Of a DNA stretch of 6,992 nt, positions 1 to 5,254 are shown in pieces; positions within the stretch are counted from its first letter, which is position 1, and the number at the start of each line of letters is the position of its first letter. This stretch comes from Candidatus Methanophagales archaeon (GTDB taxonomy: Archaea; Halobacteriota; Syntropharchaeia; Alkanophagales; Methanospirareceae). The DNA is taken from positions 1 through 6,992 of the forward strand of contig PIXU01000114.1 of the NCBI GenBank assembly GCA_003601795.1. Reading direction: 5' to 3'. The notes under the pieces are model-generated. The model was not told the origin of the DNA. It saw only the letters and a program-made list of their open reading frames with translations, and did not search any database. The position numbers and the translations under genes are program-made.

Positions 1-190
1 GTATCTGCCCTTCTTCTCTCCTGATAGTATCATTACATCAGTATAGCGATACCCACAAGAGGGACAAACAGCAATGAACATTAATGCATCGCCAAAATGA
101 GATATTTCATAAAGTAAAAATTGTAATTCGCTCCGCACCGCAAATCGGGCATTTCTCTTTATGGCGTTCATAAATAAGAGCTTTTTTCAC
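1..190 (-). pseudogene. ZPR1-like zinc-finger protein, frameshifted, 3' end outside window
   Basis: Read on the minus strand, the first half encodes EKCPICGAERIT (first CxxC at about 140-151). One base later in frame comes LLYEISHFGDALMFIAVCPSCGYRYTDVMIL..GRY, interrupted here only for brevity, running off position 1. A CxxC, about 24 residues with an F-G-D core, then CxxCGYR..DV is the layout of the ZPR1 C4 zinc finger, which archaea carry as a small stand-alone protein. The two halves lie in different frames: an extra base near 115-122, at ACA-A-TTTTT, puts the first frame into a TGA at 107-109. The second frame has an ATG at 171, but translation from it loses the first CxxC, so a gene call from 171 would be misleading. 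The start is unclear: a GTG at 190 is in frame with CPIC, but upstream the frame runs straight into transposase sequence. In eukaryotes ZPR1 assists eEF1A folding; the archaeal role is less certain. It is either a real pseudogene or a sequencing error in a T run. Confidence 0.6.
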
Positions 191-475
191 ATCGTAGTCA
201 GACGTATACTTTCCCGGACGCCCTGATTTCGGTCTAGGATTCAATCCATCAAGCCCTTCGCTGTTAAATCGGTCAATTCACCTCAGTACATAAGATCTTA
301 CCCTCTTTAGTTGCTCAGTTATCTCAGGAACAGGAATCGTTTGGGAAGATAGCTTGATAATGATAACCATTGCTCTATCTCTAATATCTCTGTTACGACT
401 GCGGCATAAACGTTCTATTTCAATAACTTCTTCATATCTCAATTCCCTTACAAAGCGGGTGCAGTTTCCGTGCAT
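191..475 (-). pseudogene. IS630-type transposase, N-terminal HTH fragment with in-frame stop
   Basis: From the ATG at 475, which has a GGGGATGG purine-rich stretch 5 nt upstream (480-487), the product begins MHGNCTRFVRELRYEEV. It contains IPVPEITEQLKRVRSYVLR (residues about 47-65), a helix-turn-helix of the kind found at the N-terminus of IS630-like transposases. The frame then meets TGA at 278-280 where related proteins usually have Trp. Reading through it continues IDRFNSEGLDGLNPRP then KSGRPGKYT, the familiar linker after that HTH. The DDE catalytic part is absent: the same frame passes directly into the ZPR1-like CPICG segment. This is therefore a 5' fragment of an insertion sequence left at, or recombined into, the start of the neighbouring gene. 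It has two independent disabling lesions, a nonsense codon and loss of the catalytic domain. No terminal inverted repeat was identified. Confidence 0.6.
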
Positions 476-516
476 TTATCCATCCCCACATGGAAAAAGG
501 ATTTTCTATTTTATAA

Positions 517-843
517 CTCTTTTGTTTTGGCACGATATACTTAAGCATTGACAATATCATTGCTACAATATTGATCGAGATGGGAAAGCCAAAAGTTGTT
601 GTTAAAGCTTTGATCGTTGGATTAGCAGTATATTTGCTCTTGGTATCTATGTTGGTGCCTGCATATGGGATAGCCGGGGCTGCGTGGGGGATTATTGTAT
701 CATCTATTTTGATAACTTTTATTTTAGCAAATTGGAAGCAAAACATAGAAATCACGAAAGGGCAAAAAACTGTTGTTAAAACTCTGATTGTTGAATTTTT
801 ATCCCTTTCTAAAGCTCCTTTACATCTTTGTACTTTAATTTAA
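517..843 (+). pseudogene. Polysaccharide flippase (Wzx/MATE-like) C-terminal fragment
   Basis: The open frame after the stop at 514-516 reads GTIYLSIDNIIATILIEMGK, then KPKVVVKALIVGLAVYL, then LVPAYGIAGAAWGIIVSS, ending at TAA 841-843. The sequence 'small residues, (M/L)GKPK, hydrophobic helix, P-x-YGIxGAA, hydrophobic helix' is typical of the last helices of oligosaccharide and O-antigen flippases, which move lipid-linked glycans across the cytoplasmic membrane. Such proteins have about 12-14 helices and more than 400 residues; roughly the last 100 residues remain, with three hydrophobic stretches. The only starts are an internal TTG (571) and ATG (580), both inside the conserved part and without a ribosome site, so this is not a gene start. 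The extreme C-terminus (after about 740) is not recognisably conserved. It lies convergent to the membrane protein at 863-2428. Confidence 0.62.
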
Positions 844-864
844 TTAAAAATATCAAAATATTTT
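844..864. terminator. AT-rich hairpin between convergent frames
   Basis: AAAATAT (847-853) and ATATTTT (858-864) form a perfect 7-bp inverted repeat with a CAAA loop. It lies between the end of the plus-strand flippase fragment and the stop codon of the minus-strand membrane protein, which it overlaps. On the minus strand it is followed by a T5 run, the kind of T-rich tract that ends archaeal transcripts. The stem is all A/T and weak, so the call rests mostly on position and the T tract. Confidence 0.35.
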
Positions 865-2428
865 ATTTAGAATACCATGGATGAGGAACTTTATAGACTT
901 CAACGGCATTAAAATCGCATTGGTAAATTATATTTTTCCCATCTCTGATATAAAATTTTGATTTTTCAACACCGCAAACATATTTGTTCCCTCTTTTTTC
1001 ATAAATCATAAGGAGCGTATCCAATACATCTTCCCCAGATACAATATCTTTTTCTCTAAGTAATATATCCTCATCAGCCTTACATTTTATTGGAATATTT
1101 TCGACTGAATGACAATATTCTTTGTCTATCGGATAGAATGGACGATCAATTTTTTCGCTATAAAAATAAGAAGGAATAACTGGAACTACCATCAATAGAG
1201 AAGCAACAAATAAAGCGAATAAATTTTTTTTATTGTCAGAGAAAGAGGATAATATACCTATAACAAAAGGAGAAATAAATCCTAAAAATCGGCTATAAAG
1301 AAAACCCATGCTGGCAAAAATTCCCGCTGCAAAAAATCCAAAGCAGATTCCTGCTATATAAATTAGGTCTTTATAAAAGTTAGAAGATTTTGAGAGTATT
1401 AGATACATGGTAATTAAAATTATAGGGGTAAAAAATACGAGATATTTAGCAAGTAGAAATGAAAATGTAGGAAGAAAGATATAATGAGCAAACTTCAACT
1501 TCTCTCCAAATCCAAGCAATAAAGGAACACATAAAATCCAAAGTATCGTAAAATATCCTCTTAAATTACTATTCTCGAGTTTCAGCAATAATTTTTGAAT
1601 TATGTCCTCGATTCTTTCTATCTTGCCCCAGAACCATCTCAAAAAGAAAAGGAAGAGAGGTATTAAAAATAATTTATATTTGAGATCATATAATCCCCAA
1701 TAGGGAATATTTATAGCTTCATACAGATTTCCGATGACTAAAGTTAAAAGCACTAAATAGGAAACGTAGACGAGAAGACTGTCTCTCTTTTTTATTATAA
1801 ATGCAAAAATCAAGTAAAAAAATGTTGCAAATACAGATAAATGTTGGGTAATAAGAAGCATGGTTAAGAACATTAGAATTGAGATTTTAGCCGCTTTCCT
1901 CTTCTCTAAATCTGATTCTATTAGATAGATCATAAAGGTAAAAAGTAAAAATCCTAAGCTTTCATAAGTCCCTTGCCAGGCATAATAAAAAATAAAGTAA
2001 AACCAGAAGGAGCAAAGGATTACAAGCCCAAGCCTTTGATATTTATTTTTTAAATCTTTTCTGAAGATTAGATAAAGCGGCAATATGGATAACATAGACA
2101 AAAGAGCTGTTAGGTTCAAGAAGAGTTTTTCCAGAGGTATTCCAGTTACTATTGAAGTAATTGATTCTAAGATATGAAATCCTGTCCAAGCAGCATAACC
2201 TGTAAACCAACCTGTGTCTCCCTGATAAGAAATTGAGATATACTGTGGAAAAAGCCGTCCTGAGTCAACTATCATTTTGGAGAACCAAAAATGTCCGAGA
2301 GAATCGGTTCCATATAAAAAGCCATATTTTAAATATGGAAGAATTCTTAAGAGAACCCCGAACATTAGAATGACAATCAGCATTAAAATTTCCAAATAGG
2401 TCGTTGATTTTAGTTTAGTTTCACTCAT
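863..2428 (-). CDS. Polytopic membrane protein, GT-C glycosyltransferase-like
   Basis: An intact gene of about 521 residues. After a short basic N-terminus there is one helix, then an outside loop with YGTDSLGHFWF (about residues 42-52, counting from the GTG at 2437). Ten or more further hydrophobic helices follow up to about residue 420, and then a soluble C-terminal tail of about 100 residues with four cysteines. One helix followed by a large acidic first loop (GTD, Asp45) and 10-13 helices is the architecture of GT-C transferases such as AglB/PMT/ArnT-like enzymes, which use lipid-linked sugars on the outer face of the membrane. I do not recognise a specific family, and the acceptor is unknown. 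ATG at 2428 is preferred over GTG at 2437: GTGAG at 2433-2437 sits 4 nt before the ATG and works better as a ribosome site, whereas nothing precedes the GTG. The gene is clearly more AT-rich than the YchF region. Flippase remnants on both sides support a role in surface-glycan assembly. Confidence 0.6.
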   Translation of the reverse strand: MSETKLKSTTYLEILMLIVILMFGVLLRILPYLKYGFLYGTDSLGHFWFSKMIVDSGRLFPQYISISYQGDTGWFTGYAAWTGFHILESITSIVTGIPLEKLFLNLTALLSMLSILPLYLIFRKDLKNKYQRLGLVILCSFWFYFIFYYAWQGTYESLGFLLFTFMIYLIESDLEKRKAAKISILMFLTMLLITQHLSVFATFFYLIFAFIIKKRDSLLVYVSYLVLLTLVIGNLYEAINIPYWGLYDLKYKLFLIPLFLFFLRWFWGKIERIEDIIQKLLLKLENSNLRGYFTILWILCVPLLLGFGEKLKFAHYIFLPTFSFLLAKYLVFFTPIILITMYLILSKSSNFYKDLIYIAGICFGFFAAGIFASMGFLYSRFLGFISPFVIGILSSFSDNKKNLFALFVASLLMVVPVIPSYFYSEKIDRPFYPIDKEYCHSVENIPIKCKADEDILLREKDIVSGEDVLDTLLMIYEKRGNKYVCGVEKSKFYIRDGKNIIYQCDFNAVEVYKVPHPWYSK

Positions 2429-2482
2429 TTTTCTCACTTTTTGAGAGTAGACTGGGATGCACCCTTGTTAGTATACACATAG

Positions 2483-3333
2483 TTAAGCAACACTATTTAA
2501 GGTTACCTCCTTTTCGAAGTCAATGGGTGATTGATACCCCATGTTCTCTTTCTAGGGCGTCTGAGAAGGTCTCATAGTCATTGAGATAGACCTCCTCGTA
2601 CTTTAGTATGCGAATGAAACTCTCAAAGAATGCATTATCGTAGGGATTGCCTCGAACCGACATGCTGATTTGGATTCGCAGGTTTGGATATGCCCTGAGA
2701 TTATAGTTAGAATCGGTGGTTCTTGGCTTGAAGGTCTTCCGAATGCAGAGGAGATTATCTTCTCGCATGAACCTCAGCACACGCTTATAATTCACCGTAT
2801 AGCCACGTTTCCTGAGTTCGATGGTGATTCGTCCTGTATCCGTATCCTGGGAATTCCACTGATATTTTCTGAATCTCGTTTCTAACATCCATGTCGTTTA
2901 TGGAGTTCACCTGTTCTTCTTTCGGCTGCTTGAGCCACTTATAGAAACCGCATCTGCTGACGCCCAATAACTGAGTTGCTCGCTGCACCGATATTTGAAT
3001 CCACGAATCAAGACTCTCCTTTACGAGCATGTACTTCATACTTGCCCTTATCCGTCCCTCCAATGTAGTTAATGCTTTTTTTAAAAACGCATTCTCGGTA
3101 TACAACTGCCCAATCATTCTCTCAAGCTCCGCTATCCTCGTATTCTCCTTATATGTCTTACCGTTGCCCTTGAAGGCGTTCTCAGGATCCTCAAAATATT
3201 GTTTCCTCCACTTTACTACGAGCGAAGGACTGATCCCGTTCTCTCGCGATACCTGTGCAAGCGTTTTCCCACTCTCGACCTCTCTAACTACACCAATTTT
3301 GAAATCCCGTGTGTATTGCCTTCTTCTTTTCAT
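2483..3333 (-). pseudogene. IS3-family transposase with two deletions and a frameshift
   Basis: The start ATG at 3333 (MKRRRQYTRDFK) is preferred over the one at 3351 because GGGGTG (3338-3343) lies 4 nt before it. The N-terminal part is an OrfA-like HTH (DFKIGVVREVESGKTLAQVS, then GISPSLVVKWRKQYF) plus a leucine-zipper-like stretch ending LYTENAFLKKALTTLE. This runs in the same frame into the OrfB start (RATQLLGVSRCGFYKWLK). At EFPGYGYR an extra A, about position 2832, shifts the frame; the next frame resumes RITIELRKRGY. The protein then jumps from NLRAYPNL to IQISMS near 2676-2681, removing roughly 100 residues with both catalytic Asp of the DDE triad. The Glu-bearing RGNPYDNAFFESF remains. 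A second jump near 2543-2556 leads, in another frame, to MGYQSPIDFEKEV and a TAA at 2483, the normal C-terminus. No active transposase can be made. Confidence 0.8.
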
Positions 3334-3367
3334 CTTGCACCCCTTTTTCATTTTTCTTTATTGGTTT

Positions 3368-3384
3368 TACCGATTGCATCGGTA
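3368..3384. repeat. Inverted repeat upstream of the IS3 transposase start
   Basis: TACCGAT and ATCGGTA form a perfect 7-bp inverted repeat around a TGC spacer. It lies about 35 nt before the transposase ATG and inside the putative IS right end. On the plus strand it is followed after a short gap by a T6 run (3392-3397), so it could act as a terminator that blocks incoming transcription, or as an operator. No function is shown. Confidence 0.5.
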
Positions 3385-3399
3385 GTAGTGCTTTTTTGA

Positions 3400-3564
3400 G
3401 GTTTTGTGCGGTGCCTATTCCTGGATGTCCTTTTTATCTCGGTTTATGGCATCATAGCTGCTGCGATAACTACTTTAATTGCTTATGTTATCTTATTCTC
3501 TAGAAATACATATGCGAAAAACATCTACGGACCGCTTCAAGAACACTGCGAAATGTGCTCGTAA
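3400..3564 (+). pseudogene. Second polysaccharide flippase C-terminal fragment
   Basis: The frame open from 3400 (TGA just before, at 3397-3399) reads FLDVLFISVYGIIAAAITT, then LIAYVILFSRNTYAKN, and stops at TAA 3562-3564. The hydrophobic helix, x-x-YGIxxAA, hydrophobic helix, short charged tail pattern matches the last helices of Wzx/MATE-type flippases and aligns with LVPAYGIAGAAW of the fragment at 517-843. There is no start codon, and the frame begins at the putative right end of the IS3 element, so the insertion or a later recombination probably removed the rest. The two fragments differ enough in sequence to come from two flippase genes rather than from one recent duplication. The last 15 residues (GPLQEHCEMCS region) are not recognisable. 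Confidence 0.5.
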
Positions 3565-3617
3565 AGAAGCTCATCGAGGGATATGGATATTCAGATAAGT
3601 TGGATATGGTGAACTAA
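3504..3617 (+). pseudogene. Short unexplained open frame, probable gene remnant
   Basis: In the frame one base off the flippase fragment, and partly overlapping it, 3504-3617 reads without a stop to TAA at 3615-3617. Its last part, TLRNVLVKKLIEGYGYSDKL then DMVN, has the look of real protein: amphipathic, charged, no low complexity. There is no start codon with a ribosome site. It may be the tail of the flippase reached by a frameshift near 3520, or of another lost gene. I do not recognise the family. It ends 9 nt before the convergent stop codon of the YchF-like gene. Confidence 0.25.
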
Positions 3618-3626
3618 CTAAAGATA

Positions 3627-4862
3627 CTACTTAATTAAGTGATACACCACCTTTATTATATCATTGTTTCTCAATACGTATTTTTCTCCCACTCTCCGCT
3701 TTGTTCTCGCATCTACTGCGTAAAGAAAGCCTTTACCTATATCAGAATGGATGGAAAAAGCCAAATCCCTGGCTGTGCTACCTGTTTTCAAAAGAAACGC
3801 ATCCGGTAGTATTCTCCCTGTGGCGTCACTGAACTTGTGCTCATCTTCTACTGGATACACAACCACGTACTCCAGCAAATCGAAAACCACACGATTTATA
3901 ATTGCTTGCACCCCTGTTCCCGTGCCACGATAATCTTGAATTAAATTCCTTAGCCTCTCCAGCCCTTTTCTTTGTTTTTCCGTCACTTCATGAGAGATCA
4001 CAAAATTCGTATCACCAGGCAGATATTTTATAAAGTTGTTCTTTGCAGCGGTTCTCAAAGCGAGTTCTGCTTCTGCGGAACAAGGGATTACCTCTGCTGC
4101 TGCTTCTTTGGTTTCACAAGCTCCTTCAAGCTCCTTCAACTTTTTTATATTCTCTTCCGGCGCTATATCAGCTTTATTCGCAGCGATAATCATTTTTTTA
4201 CTCCTTTTTATCAGGTGCGAAGCTAAATCCTTCATCTCGTCCTCGTTCCATGACTTCATGTTGGGTTTATCAGCGACGAGAGATTCTGATAGAGCGGCTT
4301 TTACCTGTTCTTCAGTTACTCCAACGCCGGCTAATTGTTCGGAAAGCAACCGCGCAATCTTCGTACCTTCTAATTCCGCTTTCCTCTCCAGCTTCCTTCT
4401 GTTTCTACTTAATATCCCCTTCACCCACTCATTCAGCTCTTCTCGGAAAAAGAGAACGTCTTCGAGCGGGTCATGACTACCAATCCCTACTACATTTCCA
4501 TCGGCATCCGTTCCTCCCGATGCATCTACAACATGTATTATCACCTCCGCCTGTCTGAGCTCGTCTAAGAATTCGTTTCCCAATCCTCGTCCTTCATGCG
4601 CCCCTCTGACCAGTCCTGCAACGTCTATGAGCTCCACGGGCACGAAACGAGAGCCATTTACGCAATTTCCACACTCTCTGCCTATCTCCTGTTGAATCCC
4701 TTCCTCTTTACAGGGACATTTTACCCTCACGTATGCTATCCCGACGTTAGGCGATATGGTGGTGAACGGATAAGAAGCTATTTCCACATCCGCGAGTGTA
4801 GCAGCCCTGAAAAAGGTAGATTTTCCTGAATTCGGCTTCCCTGCGATCGCTATGGTTATCAT
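3627..4862 (-). CDS. Archaeal YchF/OLA1-like GTP-binding protein
   Basis: A complete 411-residue cytosolic P-loop NTPase of the Obg/YchF class. Visible motifs are G1 GKPNSGKST (residues 8-16), the switch I Thr-Thr at 34-35, G3 DVAG (80-83) in DVAGLVRGAHEGRGLG, G4 NKAD (229-232) and G5 SAE (262-264). The middle, about 140-225, is the helical insert of the family, and the C-terminus from about 335 is a TGS domain (LKTGSTARDLAFSIH, then GKGFLYAVDARTKRRVGEKY). YchF/OLA1 proteins bind ribosomes and prefer ATP when G4 is altered; here G4 is a normal NKxD, which suggests GTP. Four cysteines at 49, 51, 64 and 67 (CPC...CGNC) sit between switch I and G3, where archaeal members carry an insertion; metal binding is possible. 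The start at ATG 4862 gives the P-loop the usual position near residue 8. It follows the UPF0147 gene after only 6 nt, so the two are surely cotranscribed. It ends in TAG. Confidence 0.93.
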   Translation of the reverse strand: MITIAIAGKPNSGKSTFFRAATLADVEIASYPFTTISPNVGIAYVRVKCPCKEEGIQQEIGRECGNCVNGSRFVPVELIDVAGLVRGAHEGRGLGNEFLDELRQAEVIIHVVDASGGTDADGNVVGIGSHDPLEDVLFFREELNEWVKGILSRNRRKLERKAELEGTKIARLLSEQLAGVGVTEEQVKAALSESLVADKPNMKSWNEDEMKDLASHLIKRSKKMIIAANKADIAPEENIKKLKELEGACETKEAAAEVIPCSAEAELALRTAAKNNFIKYLPGDTNFVISHEVTEKQRKGLERLRNLIQDYRGTGTGVQAIINRVVFDLLEYVVVYPVEDEHKFSDATGRILPDAFLLKTGSTARDLAFSIHSDIGKGFLYAVDARTKRRVGEKYVLRNNDIIKVVYHLIK

Positions 4863-4868
4863 ATCTAC

Positions 4869-5141
4869 TCATTCTTCCACGGATACAGTCTCTAACTGAC
4901 CTACTATACTCCATACCAACGTTCTTGTATAAGAAGGAATGTCAGGGTTATTAGTCAGTTCCTCCAATTCGGAAACAGCCGCTGCTGCTCTCACTGCCAG
5001 TGATTCATTGCCGTTACGCAGCTTATTCATTACTTTGCTCGCCGATTTCCTTATATTTTTCGGAATTGTAATATCACGTAGCATATTTTCGAGCATCTCT
5101 GTGCATTTCTTTACGATTTCTTCTTTCTCTACCCCATCCAT
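4869..5141 (-). CDS. UPF0147 family protein
   Basis: A complete 90-residue, all-helical, acidic protein: MDGVEKEEIVKKCTEMLENM, then ITIPKNIRKSASKVMNKL, RAAAAVSELEELTNNPDIP and YTRTLVWSIVGQLETV. The length and the block I-P-K-NIR-x-x-A...NPDIPxxxRTxxWxxxxQLE are characteristic of UPF0147, a small archaeal family without an established function; the rigid helical bundle could serve as a protein- or RNA-binding adaptor, but that is a guess. The start at ATG 5141 is fixed by a strong Shine-Dalgarno sequence (GGGGGTGAT, 5150-5158) 8 nt upstream. It is the first gene of a two-gene unit with the YchF-like GTPase, spaced by 6 nt, which suggests that the two act in the same process, plausibly translation. 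Confidence 0.9.
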   Translation of the reverse strand: MDGVEKEEIVKKCTEMLENMLRDITIPKNIRKSASKVMNKLRNGNESLAVRAAAAVSELEELTNNPDIPSYTRTLVWSIVGQLETVSVEE

Positions 5142-5149
5142 TCGTTTTT

Positions 5150-5158
5150 ATCACCCCC
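5150..5158 (-). promoter_or_regulatory. Strong Shine-Dalgarno for the UPF0147 gene
   Basis: GGGGGTGAT on the minus strand pairs over GGTGAT with the usual 3' end of archaeal 16S rRNA and is 8 nt from the ATG at 5141. It is much better than the ribosome site of the downstream GTPase gene, which has only a loose GGAAG within the upstream coding end. Confidence 0.75.
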
Positions 5159-5191
5159 TTTATTTTTATTATTAAATTAATTAAATCCATT

Positions 5192-5206
5192 TATTTATAT
5201 CATTTC
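5192..5206 (-). promoter_or_regulatory. BRE/TATA-like archaeal promoter for the UPF0147-ychF operon
   Basis: On the minus strand GAAAT, then GATATAAATA, is a purine-rich BRE-like stretch followed by a TATA box. A start about 25 nt downstream would fall near 5170 and leave a leader of about 28 nt that contains the Shine-Dalgarno sequence. The whole gap 5161-5222 is A/T-rich, so other boxes are possible, for example TTTAAATTAAA just upstream. Confidence 0.5.
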
Positions 5207-5222
5207 ATTTAATTTAAAAACG
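5207..5222 (-). terminator. T-rich tract after the repeat protein gene
   Basis: About 33 nt after the stop at 5255 the minus strand reads CGTTTTTAAATTAAAT. A T5 run in an A/T-rich stretch without a hairpin is the usual archaeal type of terminator. It overlaps the upstream edge of the next operon's promoter region, so its role is inferred from position only. Confidence 0.3.
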
Positions 5223-5254
5223 AATTACACAACCCGATGCTTTTGATTGCTGCC

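Larger units (their letters stand above)
2458..3414 (-). mobile_element. Decayed IS3-family insertion sequence
   Basis: The element is defined by the IS3-type transposase remnant at 2483-3333. The ends are tentative: TGCACCC begins at 2458 on the plus strand and GGTGC ends at 3414, so only GCACC is shared in inverted orientation. IS3 ends usually begin with TG, and IS150-type ends carry a GCACCC, which is why these points were chosen. The remaining length (about 0.96 kb) plus the two coding deletions would give about 1.3 kb, a normal size for the family. No flanking target duplication was found, as expected if the ends have decayed or recombined. It lies immediately upstream of the membrane protein gene on the same strand. 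Confidence 0.55.

Noticed and set aside
278..280. TGA in the IS630-like frame as a recoded Sec/Trp codon
   Set aside because: The protein is a fragment lacking its catalytic domain, so a nonsense mutation explains it.
432..755. 107-residue minus-strand frame
   Set aside because: It is opposite the flippase fragment, which is recognisable on the plus strand.
2469..2481. TATA-like GTATAC sequence upstream of the membrane protein gene
   Set aside because: Poor match to an archaeal TATA box and no BRE; kept only as a possible source of a promoter in the IS end.
3029..3385. 118-residue plus-strand frame across the IS3 element
   Set aside because: It is opposite the recognisable transposase, low-complexity hydrophobic, and has no ribosome site.
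3629..3640. Perfect 12-bp palindrome ACTTAATTAAGT at the end of the YchF-like gene
   Set aside because: It lies on the last codons and stop, is A/T-rich, and has no partner site; chance is likely.
4036..4476. 146-residue plus-strand frame antisense to the YchF-like gene
   Set aside because: It is Ser/Phe-rich shadow translation of a strongly conserved gene, with no start signal or family resemblance.
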